Below are positions 6,605-14,499 of a stretch of 30,594 bases of DNA, one piece after another. The DNA is from an uncultured Eubacteriales bacterium (GTDB taxonomy: Bacteria > Bacillota > Clostridia > Lachnospirales > Lachnospiraceae): assembly GCA_902772745.1 (NCBI GenBank), contig CACYBV010000037.1, positions 1 through 30,594 of the forward strand, read 5' to 3'. The notes under the pieces are model-generated. The model saw nothing but the letters and a program-made list of their open reading frames with translations, made no database searches and was not told the origin of the DNA. Within the stretch, counting starts at the first letter, position 1. Every line of letters begins with the position of its first letter. The position numbers and the translations under genes are program-made.

Positions 6605-8545
6605 ATGGCAGGAGAGAATCAGGACAACAGAACTCAGGATATGAACCAGCTTCTGCGTATCAGAAGAGAGAAGCTGCAGGAACTCCGGGAACAGGGAAAG
6701 GACCCCTACCGGATTACGAAATTCGACCAGACGGCGCATGCGGAAGAAATCCGCAGCCGCTATGAAGAATTTGAAGGAAAGACGGTTCAGATCGCAGGCC
6801 GGCTGATGTCAAAGCGTGTGATGGGCAAGGCTTCTTTCTGCAATGTCAAGGACCTTTCGGGCGGCATCCAGGTGTATGTGGCCCGGGACGATCTTGGTGA
6901 CGAAGCTTATGCCGCTTTCAAAAAGCTGGATATCGGTGACAATGTCGGCGTGACGGGCTTTGTTTTCACCACCAAAATGGGCGAGATCACGGTGCACGCG
7001 AAGTCTGTTGAGCTGCATACGAAAGCCCTGCAGGTCCTTCCGGAGAAATTCCATGGCATGACCGATACGGATCTTCGTTACCGTCAGCGTTATGTGGACC
7101 TTTTCATGAACGACGAAGCGAGAAGCACCTTGGTGAAGCGCTCGCAGATTCTTCGGGAGATCAGGAATTTCCTGAATCAGCGCGGTTTCCTGGAAGTCGA
7201 GACACCGATTCTCGTCGAGAATGCCGGCGGCGCGGCGGCGCGGCCGTTCATGACGCATTTCAATGCGCTGGACCAGGATATGAAACTCCGGATTTCCCTG
7301 GAGCTTTACCTGAAGCGCCTGATCGTCGGCGGCCTGGAACGCGTCTATGAAATGGGCCGTGTATTCCGCAATGAGGGGATCGATACGCGCCATAACCCGG
7401 AATTCACCATGCTGGAGCTGTATCAGGCCTATACCGACTACAACGGCATGATGGAACTTACGGAGTCGATGTACCGCACAGTCTGTGAAAAGGTGCTCGG
7501 TACGACAAAGATCCTCTATAACGGCGTGGAGATCGACTTCGGAAAGCCTTTTGAGAAGATTACGATGATCGAAGCCGTCCGGAAATACGCCGGCGTCGAT
7601 TTCGATCTGATCCGTGACCTCGATTCGGCCCGTGAAGCCGCGAAGGCGCACGGCGTTGAATTCGAAGAACGCCATAAATGGGGCGACATTGTCAATCTTT
7701 TCTTTGAGGAATTCTGTGAAGAGAAGATGATCCAGCCCACATTCGTCTGTGACCATCCGCTGGACATTTCGCCGCTGACCAAGAAGAAACCCGACGATCC
7801 GATGCTTGTGGAGCGGTTTGAGCTGTTCATCAACTGCGGTGAAATGTGCAACGCCTATTCCGAGCTTAATGATCCGGAGGACCAGCGGGAACGCTTCAAA
7901 GCCCAGGAAGCGGCGCTGGCGGCGGGCGATGAGGAAGCCAATACGACCGACGAGGATTTCCTTCGTGCTTTAGAGTACGGAATGCCTCCGACCGGCGGCA
8001 TCGGCTACGGCATTGACCGCTTTGTCATGCTGCTTACAGGCGCGCAGGCAATCCGCGATGTCCTTCTGTTCCCGACCCTCAAAATCCAGAAGACAGGATC
8101 GGAGGACCGCGGGACACAAGGTCTTTCCTCCGTTCTGAAAGAGACCGTACAGGCGGCTGAGGAAGTGATCGATTTCTCCAATGTCGTAATTGAGCCCCTC
8201 TTTGCCGATACCGTTGATTTCGAAACTTTTTCAAAGTCCGATTTCCGCGCCGTGAAGGTTAAAGACTGCACCGCCGTTCCGAAATCCAAAAAGCTTCTTC
8301 AGTTCACGCTGGACGACGGCTCCGGAACGGACCGTACGATTCTTTCCGGGATTCATGCTTTCTACGAGCCGGAAGAGCTTGTGGGGAAAACCTGTATCGC
8401 AATCACGAATCTTCCGCCGAGAAAAATGATGGGCATCGATTCCTGCGGTATGCTGCTGAGCGCCCTTCATCACGAGGGAGAGGAGGAGAAGCTTCATCTT
8501 CTGATGGTGGATCCGCACATTCCGGCCGGCGCAAAGCTGTATTGA
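6605..8545 (+). CDS. lysS: Lysyl-tRNA synthetase, class II, with C-terminal tRNA-binding domain
   Basis: The product is 646 residues, against about 490-510 for a standard bacterial LysRS. It activates lysine with ATP and charges tRNA-Lys. An N-terminal OB anticodon-binding domain includes VQIAGRLMSKRVMGKASF. The class II core has motif 2 (VFRNEGIDTRHNPEFTMLE) and motif 3 (GGIGYGIDRFVMLLTG). After about residue 535 an extra domain of roughly 110 residues begins (DFRAVKVKDCTAVPKSKKL) and ends MVDPHIPAGAKLY. It matches the Trbp111/EMAPII-like tRNA-binding fold seen at the C-terminus of many MetRS enzymes. AAGGAAGG precedes ATG 6605, and a terminator follows. Confidence 0.96.
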   Translation: MAGENQDNRTQDMNQLLRIRREKLQELREQGKDPYRITKFDQTAHAEEIRSRYEEFEGKTVQIAGRLMSKRVMGKASFCNVKDLSGGIQVYVARDDLGDEAYAAFKKLDIGDNVGVTGFVFTTKMGEITVHAKSVELHTKALQVLPEKFHGMTDTDLRYRQRYVDLFMNDEARSTLVKRSQILREIRNFLNQRGFLEVETPILVENAGGAAARPFMTHFNALDQDMKLRISLELYLKRLIVGGLERVYEMGRVFRNEGIDTRHNPEFTMLELYQAYTDYNGMMELTESMYRTVCEKVLGTTKILYNGVEIDFGKPFEKITMIEAVRKYAGVDFDLIRDLDSAREAAKAHGVEFEERHKWGDIVNLFFEEFCEEKMIQPTFVCDHPLDISPLTKKKPDDPMLVERFELFINCGEMCNAYSELNDPEDQRERFKAQEAALAAGDEEANTTDEDFLRALEYGMPPTGGIGYGIDRFVMLLTGAQAIRDVLLFPTLKIQKTGSEDRGTQGLSSVLKETVQAAEEVIDFSNVVIEPLFADTVDFETFSKSDFRAVKVKDCTAVPKSKKLLQFTLDDGSGTDRTILSGIHAFYEPEELVGKTCIAITNLPPRKMMGIDSCGMLLSALHHEGEEEKLHLLMVDPHIPAGAKLY

Positions 8546-8572
8546 GCTCTGAAATTATAAACGATTTATTAA

Positions 8573-8615
8573 GGCACCTTTTCCGATCCGATTCGGGAAA
8601 GGTGCCGTGTTATTT
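8573..8615 (+). terminator. Intrinsic terminator of greA-lysS
   Basis: GGCACCTTTTCCGA (8573-8586) pairs with TCGGGAAAGGTGCC (8593-8606), 14 bp with one G-T pair, across a 6-nt loop. The T-rich tail GTGTTATTT follows. It begins 27 bases after the lysS stop. Confidence 0.8.
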
Positions 8616-8705
8616 CGGAACGGAATACCGGAAATCCGATCATTGCCGGGCTGAATGAATACCTTAACATGTGGGTCCGGGTTTTCATACCGGAGTAAAA
8701 AAAGA

Positions 8706-8734
8706 TTGCTGTTTTCGCATGAAGCTGATATAAT
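8706..8734 (+). promoter_or_regulatory. Sigma-A promoter of the first Nudix gene
   Basis: TTGCTG (8706-8711), a 17-base spacer and TATAAT (8729-8734), with an extended -10 TG at 8726-8727. The start of transcription near 8741 excludes the upstream in-frame ATGs at 8655 and 8733/8736 as starts, leaving ATG 8841 for the gene, with a leader of about 100 bases. Confidence 0.75.
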
Positions 8735-8840
8735 GATGTCAATAAAAGGACGCTCCGATACGGAAGAGGACAGGAAACCGCACGTAATCCGACGGCCTTC
8801 TCAGCTCCGGAGCGGAGAAATCAGGGGCAGAAAAAGGAGC

Positions 8841-9287
8841 ATGAAAACAGTCAGAGTTGCGGCGGCAGTCATACATGCATTAAACAGCCGCGGAGAAACG
8901 GTCATCTTTGCGACGCAGCGCGGCTACGGCGAATACAAGGACTGGTGGGAGTTCCCCGGAGGAAAGATCGAAGCATACGAGACGCCGGAACAGGCCTTAC
9001 GGCGGGAAATCCGCGAAGAACTGGATGCCGGAGTCACGGTCGAAAAGCTGCTGACGACAGTAGAATATGATTATCCGGCTTTTCATCTGTCGATGGATGT
9101 TTTCTGGTGCAGCCGGGGAGACGGGCAGCTGACGCTTTTGGAGCATGAGGCTGCGAGATGGCTGCCGATGGACAGCCTGCATGAAGTAAACTGGCTTCCG
9201 GCGGATATTCAGGTGCTGGATGCGATTGAGAAAGCGGGACGGGACAGGACCGATTCGGAGGAGATTCGGCAGAGAAAGCCGGACTGA
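8841..9287 (+). CDS. MutT-type Nudix hydrolase
   Basis: The product is 148 residues. Nudix hydrolases cleave nucleoside diphosphates linked to another moiety; the closest look-alikes are MutT/8-oxo-dGTP pyrophosphatases that sanitise the nucleotide pool. The Nudix box runs from GGKIEAYETPEQALRREI through REELDA at about residues 38-60, with the metal-binding EExE-type glutamates present. FATQRGYGEYKDWWEFPGG before it and the later YPAFHLSMDVFWC are typical of this group. The frame is open from 8655, but that start lies upstream of the promoter's transcription start, and relatives begin MKTxRV as here. The SD-like AAGGAG ends one base before the ATG, unusually close. Confidence 0.88.
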   Translation: MKTVRVAAAVIHALNSRGETVIFATQRGYGEYKDWWEFPGGKIEAYETPEQALRREIREELDAGVTVEKLLTTVEYDYPAFHLSMDVFWCSRGDGQLTLLEHEAARWLPMDSLHEVNWLPADIQVLDAIEKAGRDRTDSEEIRQRKPD

Positions 9288-9390
9288 TCAGAAAAAGAAA
9301 GATGATACGGTGAGAACGGAAGAAAGCTTCCGAAAAAAACCGTCAGAGATACACAAAGGATGATGAACTCGGAAAGTGAGGGAGAAATCA

Positions 9391-11139
9391 ATGAAGTTTT
9401 GTACAAATTGCGGAAAGCAGATCAGAGAGACGGCGGCGTTCTGCACTTTCTGTGGGCAGAGAACCGGGTTTATACGGCCGCAGCCGGGACCGGCTCCGCA
9501 GCCCGTGCCAATGCCGCAGCCCGTGCCAATGCCGCAGCCGGTACCAACACCGCAGCCGGCAGCAGCTCCCGAACCGGCACCAATGCCATGGCCGGGACAG
9601 GCGCCTCTTCAGGAACAGGTTTCCGAACCGGTGATGCAGACGAATCCGATCCCGGATCCGGCAGCGGCGCCGTGGCCGGCAGCTCCTGAACCGGCACCAA
9701 TGCCGCAGCCGGCACCAACACCGCAGCCGGAGACGCCATGGAAACCTGTGACGGCAGCGGTTTTGGATCAGGAGGAAATAATTCCGCAGCCGGTCCCGGT
9801 ACCGGAACCGAGTTGGGAAGAGAAGCCAAGCCAGGCTCTGAAGCCCCCGAAGGAGGACCTGCTCTCATTGGCAGATGATCCGGTGTGGGAACAGCCGATT
9901 CCGCAGCCGGATGTGCCGTTGTGGGAACAGCCGATCCCGCAGCCGGATGTGCCGATAAGGGGACAGGAAACTCCCCGGGCGGATGAACTTCTGCAGACTT
10001 ATGCTCCGATCCCGGATGATATTCCGCTGCCGCCGGCTCAGGAACCGCCGCTCGCACCGGAATTCCCGAATCTTCCGCCGCAGGGAGAAGCGGTGATGCA
10101 GAATGAACCGTTCCGTCCCTTCCCGCAGGAAGCGCCGCCGCAGCCCGGAATGCCCGGAATGCCGCAGCAGGGATCCTGGCAGGAAGCCCCGCCGCAGCCC
10201 GGAATGCCCGGAATGCCGCAGCGGGGAGCCTGGCAGGGAGACCCTCGGGAACAGCTTCCGCCTCCTCCGGTGCAGGAGATGACACCGCCGCCGTATACAG
10301 TCCCGGGTCCGACAGTGCAGCAGTCGTTCGGCCCGGCCCCTGTCAGCGAATCGAAAAAGAAGAAATCCGGCAGCAGCATTCTCCTTTTGTGCCTTCTCGC
10401 AGCTGTATTTTTACTCGGCCTTTGTGCGGAAATTTTCGCCAACATGCCGATCCGGGACCTTCTGTACAATCCGCTGAATATCCCGCAAAGCGAATTGAGA
10501 CGGATCGCCTATCTCCAGGTACTGCAGAGTTTCGGAATTGAAAGCATCCCGATCTATTCGGCGCCGTCGTTTCTGATGAATCTGATGGTTTACAGGGCGG
10601 GGAGCAGCACGGGCGCGGTTCTTCGCTGGATTCCGTACCTGATCCTGTTCTTTATTCCGGTCCTTACTGCGTTTTTCCGGAACAGGAAGGTTCAGAGCGT
10701 TCCGCTCTTCGTAAGCGGAGGCTTTACGCTTCTTGAGGGTATTGGAATTGTGCTCGCTTCGGAGCTGAGTCCTATCGGAGGGCGGATTCTGAATGCGTTT
10801 TATGCCGTTCCGTTTATTATGGAAGCGGTGATCGTCATTCTTCTTGCGGTTTCCTTCCTTGCGAAGAAGAAGCTTTTGTGCCTGATTTCGGGCATTCTGT
10901 CGGTACTTTTCGCAGTGGATTCGATCATGCTGACACCGGTGATCCTGAGGATTTCCAGGATGTATATGCCGGTGACTCTTGAAAACATCCTGCGTTCCTT
11001 CAGATGGGTGCTGTCCAATCCCCGCGCGCTTTACCTGGATGCGGGCGCCTCTTTCTGGCCGGTTTATAAAACCTTCGTCCTTGTAATGTATGCGCTCCTT
11101 GCGTTCTTTTCACTGAAAAAACTGAAAAAGGAGAGCTGA
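9391..11139 (+). CDS. Zinc-ribbon, proline-rich, multi-pass membrane protein
   Basis: The product is 582 residues and the family is not recognised. Residues 1-25 form a zinc ribbon with C4, C7, C18 and C21. Residues about 28-325 are a disordered Pro/Gln/Glu-rich region built from tandem repeats: PQPVPM units, two WEQPIPQPDVP copies and two copies containing PPQPGMPGMPQ. From about residue 328 (SILLLCLLAAVFLLGLCAE) about six hydrophobic helices follow, ending in the basic tail KKLKKES. Zinc-ribbon plus low-complexity plus membrane proteins are common in clostridia, mostly of unknown function. GGGAG at 9380-9384 selects ATG 9391 over GTG 9376. The next gene starts 34 bases downstream. Confidence 0.75.
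   Translation: MKFCTNCGKQIRETAAFCTFCGQRTGFIRPQPGPAPQPVPMPQPVPMPQPVPTPQPAAAPEPAPMPWPGQAPLQEQVSEPVMQTNPIPDPAAAPWPAAPEPAPMPQPAPTPQPETPWKPVTAAVLDQEEIIPQPVPVPEPSWEEKPSQALKPPKEDLLSLADDPVWEQPIPQPDVPLWEQPIPQPDVPIRGQETPRADELLQTYAPIPDDIPLPPAQEPPLAPEFPNLPPQGEAVMQNEPFRPFPQEAPPQPGMPGMPQQGSWQEAPPQPGMPGMPQRGAWQGDPREQLPPPPVQEMTPPPYTVPGPTVQQSFGPAPVSESKKKKSGSSILLLCLLAAVFLLGLCAEIFANMPIRDLLYNPLNIPQSELRRIAYLQVLQSFGIESIPIYSAPSFLMNLMVYRAGSSTGAVLRWIPYLILFFIPVLTAFFRNRKVQSVPLFVSGGFTLLEGIGIVLASELSPIGGRILNAFYAVPFIMEAVIVILLAVSFLAKKKLLCLISGILSVLFAVDSIMLTPVILRISRMYMPVTLENILRSFRWVLSNPRALYLDAGASFWPVYKTFVLVMYALLAFFSLKKLKKES
9496..9549 (+). repeat. Three tandem 18-bp units in the proline-rich coding region
   Basis: CCGCAGCCCGTGCCAATG occurs at 9496-9513 and again exactly at 9514-9531, followed by a diverged copy at 9532-9549. 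Each unit encodes six residues of the PQPVPM type. Related sequence recurs near 9690-9730. Confidence 0.9.
9886..9957 (+). repeat. Two tandem 36-bp units
   Basis: The copies at 9886-9921 and 9922-9957 differ at only a few bases and each encodes WEQPIPQPDVP plus one residue, in the proline-rich region. Confidence 0.9.
10129..10236 (+). repeat. Two tandem 54-bp units
   Basis: The copies at 10129-10182 and 10183-10236 are nearly identical. Each encodes 18 residues containing PPQPGMPGMPQ. The divergence is small, consistent with a recent in-frame duplication. Confidence 0.9.
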
Positions 11140-11173
11140 GGGCAAAAAGCCCCGTAAAAGGAAAGAAACGGAT

Positions 11174-12034
11174 ATGGCAGTCTGTTCTGTATGCTTCAGG
11201 CACTGCAGTCTGAAAGAAGGAGGCATCGGATTCTGCGGCGCACGGACACAGCGGGCGGGAAAAATCGAACCGCTTGTGTATGGAGGAATATCCTCCGCCG
11301 CGCTGGATCCGATCGAGAAAAAGCCGCTGGCCCGTTTTTACCCGGGAAGGAAAATCCTTTCCGTCGGTTTTTTCGGCTGCAATCTCCGGTGCCCTTTCTG
11401 CCAGAATTATGAAATTTCATGGTCGGAAGAAGCGGGGAGACTTCGGAAAAATGCGGAGCCGGTATCTCCGGAAGCGATCGCGGATATGGCGGAACAGCTT
11501 ATTCCGCGAGGAAATATCGGCGCCGCATTCACCTACAACGAGCCGCTGGTAAGCTACGAATTCGTGCGTGATACCGCAAAACTTCTCCATGAACGGAGGC
11601 TGAAAACGGTTCTTGTGACAAACGGGACGGCGGAGCAGGATGTTCTTGCGGAACTGCTGCCTTATACGGACGCGATGAATATCGACCTCAAAGGCTTCAC
11701 GGACCGGTATTATGAGAGCGTACTCGGCGGAAACCTCCGGCAGGTCATGGATTTTATCCGTACTGCCGTGCGGCACTGCCATGTGGAACTGACGACACTC
11801 ATCGTTCCCGGTGAAAACGACACGGAAGAGGAGATGCGGGAGCTGTCCCGGTGGGTGGCGGGCCTTACGGACGCGCAGGGGAACCGGATCGGATCGGAGA
11901 TTCCGCTGCACATCTCGAGGTTCTTCCCGCGTTTTCACATGAACGACCGCCCGGCGACCGACGTCAGGCTGATTTACAGACTGGCGGATACCGCGTCGGA
12001 AAACCTGAAATACGTTTATACCGGAAACTGCTGA
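11174..12034 (+). CDS. Radical SAM protein, AmrS/PflA-like
   Basis: The product is 286 residues. The radical SAM cluster motif is C69-x3-C73-x2-C76 in FFGCNLRCPFCQNYE, binding the [4Fe-4S] cluster that cleaves S-adenosylmethionine. The N-terminal set C4, C7, C11 and C21 followed by GAR is the signature of the AmmeMemoRadiSam group (AmrS), which is distantly related to pyruvate formate-lyase activases. Further core motifs are FTYNEPLVSYEF, LVTNGT and MNIDLKGF. The usual partners, an AMMECR1 protein and a MEMO protein, are not in the window. The substrate is unknown. GGAAAGAAACGG precedes ATG 11174. It converges on tex across a shared hairpin. Confidence 0.85.
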   Translation: MAVCSVCFRHCSLKEGGIGFCGARTQRAGKIEPLVYGGISSAALDPIEKKPLARFYPGRKILSVGFFGCNLRCPFCQNYEISWSEEAGRLRKNAEPVSPEAIADMAEQLIPRGNIGAAFTYNEPLVSYEFVRDTAKLLHERRLKTVLVTNGTAEQDVLAELLPYTDAMNIDLKGFTDRYYESVLGGNLRQVMDFIRTAVRHCHVELTTLIVPGENDTEEEMRELSRWVAGLTDAQGNRIGSEIPLHISRFFPRFHMNDRPATDVRLIYRLADTASENLKYVYTGNC

Positions 12035-12063
12035 AAAAGAGAAGGGAATAAGACCTGACGTCA

Positions 12064-12111
12064 CAAAAACAGGCAAGCCCCCAGGGACAGAGATCTCCCT
12101 GGGGGCTTGCC
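12064..12111 (-). terminator. Terminator of tex, shared by convergent genes
   Basis: A perfect 16-bp stem (12072-12087 with 12096-12111, built on GCAAGCCCCCAGGGA) closes an 8-nt loop. On the minus strand it is followed by TGTTTTTGTG, a good U-tract for tex. On the plus strand the tail is poor, but the hairpin also lies 37 bases after the radical SAM gene stop and may serve both. Confidence 0.85.
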
Positions 12112-12127
12112 GTCCCGTCAGAAACAG

Positions 12128-14284
12128 TTATTTCGCCTGTTTGATCGAAAGCGAGATGCGGTTTTTCTTTCCGTTCACATCAAGGATGACGACCGTCACT
12201 TCGTCGCCGACCGACAGGACTTCCGAGGGATGCTTAATATAGCGGTCCGCGATCTCGGAGATATGAACAAGACCGTCCTGATGGACGCCGATGTCGACAA
12301 AAGCGCCGAAATCGATGACGTTCCGGACAGTTCCCTTAAGAACCATCCCCGGCCGGAGATCCTCGATCGACAGAAGGTCGGTGCGGAAGATCGGCGCCGG
12401 AAGCTCGTCACGGGGATCGCGGCCGGGTTTCATCAGTTCCGAAACAATATCCTGGAGGGTCATCAGTCCGACACCGCAGTCGGACGCGGCTTGCTCAGGC
12501 CCGTAAAGCTGAAGCGCCTTCGGAAGTTCCCGGAGTTTCCCGGATCGGATGTCGGAAAAATCCTTATGAAGAAGCGTGAGAAGCTTCTTTGCGGCATCAT
12601 AGCTTTCCGGATGGACGGCGGTGCTGTCGAGCACATTTTCGGCGTCCGGAATCCGTAAAAAACCTGCGCACTGCTCATAGGCTTTCGGACCGAGCTTCGG
12701 GACTTTGAGGAGCTCCGAGCGCTTCTTAAAGGCGCCGTTCTGCTCCCTCCATGCCACAATGTTCCTGCTGACTGCGGGAGAGAGCCCTGAGACTCTCTGT
12801 AAGAGCGAAAAAGAGGCCGTATTCAGGTCGACGCCCACCTGGTTGACACAATCCTCGACGACAGCGGAAAGGGCCTCTTCCAGGCGCTTTTCGGGCATAT
12901 CGTGCTGGTACTGTCCGACGCCGATCGCTTTCGGATCGATTTTGACAAGTTCGGCAAGGGGATCCTGGAGCCTCCGCGCGATCGAAACCGCGGAGCGCAG
13001 GTTCACATCGTAGTCCGGGAATTCCTCGGAAGCCAGCTTTGACGCCGAATAAACCGAAGCGCCGGCTTCGGAGACGACCATATAGGAAACGTTTCGGAGC
13101 GTGTTTTCCCGGATCATTTCGGCGGTCATGGCTTCAGTCTCGCGGGAAGCGGTCCCGTTCCCGATCGCGATTCTCGTAACGCCGTACTTTCGGATCATTG
13201 CTGCGAGTTTCTTTTCGGCTTCCTGTTTCTGGCGTTCGCCGTAAGTCGGATAGACGACGGCGGTGTCGAGCACCTTGCCCGTAGGATCGACAACGGCGAC
13301 TTTGCAGCCCATGCGGTAGCCCGGGTCGAGGCCCATTGTGACCGCTCCGCGAACCGGCGGCTGCAAAAGAAGCGGCTTCAGGTTCGATGCGAAATTCCGG
13401 ATCGCGCCTTCCGAAGCCCTGTCCGTGAGTTCGCTCCTGAGCTCGTTTTCGAGAGAAGGGCGCATGAGACGCCGGAAGCCGTCCGTAATCGCCGCATCGA
13501 GAAAAGCTTCGGCCGGGGAATGCTCCCGGATGATGGATTTTTTCATCGCCCAGAGAATCTTATCCTCCATGACATCGAAGCTCACTTTCAGAAACCCTTC
13601 CTTCTCGCCGCGGTTCAGGGCAAGGATCTGGTGGTCGGGAATGCGCGAAAGATCCCCGGAAAATTCATAATAACCGCTGTAAACGGAGTCTTCTTCCCCG
13701 GCCGCCCTCGAAAGGAGCGCGCCGGAGCGGTGATAGAATCCGCGGATGCCTTTCCGAAGTTCCGGCGAGTCGGAAACCCGTTCGGCGATGATATCGGAAG
13801 CGCCCTGGAGCGCATCTTCCGCCGTGTTCACACCTTTTTCGGGATCAATATAGGGAATCGCTTCCAGTTCCGGCGCCTTCATGTCCGTGTCCTGCGCATA
13901 CAGGATATCCGCAAGCGGCTCGAGCCCCTTTTCACGGGCAATTGTCGCGCGCGTGCGGCGCTTCTTCTGGTAAGGACGGTACAGGTCCTCGAGCTCCGAA
14001 AGCGTCTCGGCGTCCCCGATGCTTTTTTCAAGTTCTTCCGTAAGTTTTCCCTGCTCCGAAATCAGCCGCAGCACTTCTTCACGGCGTGCTTCCAGGTTTC
14101 TCAGGTATTTCAGACGCTCCTCCAGCGTCCTGAGAAGTTCGTCGCCCATGTTCTCATGGGCTTCTTTTCTGTAACGTGCGATGAAAGGAATGGTATTGCC
14201 CTCGTCATACAGGTCAATGACGTTCTGTATGATTTTCGGGCTTTTTCCAAGCTCTTCCGACAGTCTCTGTGTAATCCGGTCCAT
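12128..14284 (-). CDS. tex: Tex-family RNA-binding transcription accessory protein
   Basis: The product is 718 residues, the expected Tex length. Tex is a cytoplasmic nucleic-acid-binding protein linked to transcription and RNA turnover and is related to eukaryotic Spt6. In order: an N-terminal helical domain (ITQRLSEELGKSPKIIQNVI, then FIARYRKEA), the YqgF-like RNase H fold (MGLDPGYRMGCKVAVVDPTG), helix-hairpin-helix segments (VGVDLNTASFSLLQRVSGLS), and a C-terminal S1 domain (GTVRNVIDFGAFVDIGVHQ, then GLVHISEI). GGAGG lies 14 bases upstream of the ATG, somewhat far. It is divergent from the SGNH hydrolase gene. Confidence 0.95.
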   Translation of the reverse strand: MDRITQRLSEELGKSPKIIQNVIDLYDEGNTIPFIARYRKEAHENMGDELLRTLEERLKYLRNLEARREEVLRLISEQGKLTEELEKSIGDAETLSELEDLYRPYQKKRRTRATIAREKGLEPLADILYAQDTDMKAPELEAIPYIDPEKGVNTAEDALQGASDIIAERVSDSPELRKGIRGFYHRSGALLSRAAGEEDSVYSGYYEFSGDLSRIPDHQILALNRGEKEGFLKVSFDVMEDKILWAMKKSIIREHSPAEAFLDAAITDGFRRLMRPSLENELRSELTDRASEGAIRNFASNLKPLLLQPPVRGAVTMGLDPGYRMGCKVAVVDPTGKVLDTAVVYPTYGERQKQEAEKKLAAMIRKYGVTRIAIGNGTASRETEAMTAEMIRENTLRNVSYMVVSEAGASVYSASKLASEEFPDYDVNLRSAVSIARRLQDPLAELVKIDPKAIGVGQYQHDMPEKRLEEALSAVVEDCVNQVGVDLNTASFSLLQRVSGLSPAVSRNIVAWREQNGAFKKRSELLKVPKLGPKAYEQCAGFLRIPDAENVLDSTAVHPESYDAAKKLLTLLHKDFSDIRSGKLRELPKALQLYGPEQAASDCGVGLMTLQDIVSELMKPGRDPRDELPAPIFRTDLLSIEDLRPGMVLKGTVRNVIDFGAFVDIGVHQDGLVHISEIADRYIKHPSEVLSVGDEVTVVILDVNGKKNRISLSIKQAK

Positions 14285-14361
14285 AAATTGGTTCTGTTCC
14301 TCCGATTGTATCCGCCCGGCGCGAAATAATGATTCTCCCGGACGGCTTTTTACCAGAGAAG

Positions 14362-14390
14362 ATTGTATCTGATTGCAGGAAAAAAGTCAA
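14362..14390 (-). promoter_or_regulatory. Sigma-A promoter of tex
   Basis: On the minus strand, TTGACT (14390-14385) and TACAAT (14367-14362) are separated by 17 bases. Transcription would start near 14355, about 70 bases before the tex ATG. Confidence 0.75.
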
Positions 14391-14394
14391 TGCC

Positions 14395-14423
14395 TTGACC
14401 TTCCGGAGAATCAATGGTATAAT
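14395..14423 (+). promoter_or_regulatory. Sigma-A promoter of the SGNH hydrolase gene
   Basis: TTGACC (14395-14400), a 17-base spacer and TATAAT (14418-14423), with an extended -10 TG at 14415-14416. It stands back to back with the tex promoter: the two -35 boxes are four bases apart. A transcription start near 14430 excludes the in-frame ATG at 14329. Confidence 0.85.
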
Positions 14424-14499
14424 ACGCAGGAATACAGAAAATGACTGCCCGGATCTGACCCCGGGCGTACAGACAGGCATCAGCCCGGAGATTACAGGA

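Noticed and set aside
9319..9334. Hairpin CGGAAG/CTTCCG after the first Nudix gene
   Set aside because: Only 6 bp and followed by A7 on the plus strand, with no T-run on either side in the right place, so I do not call a terminator.
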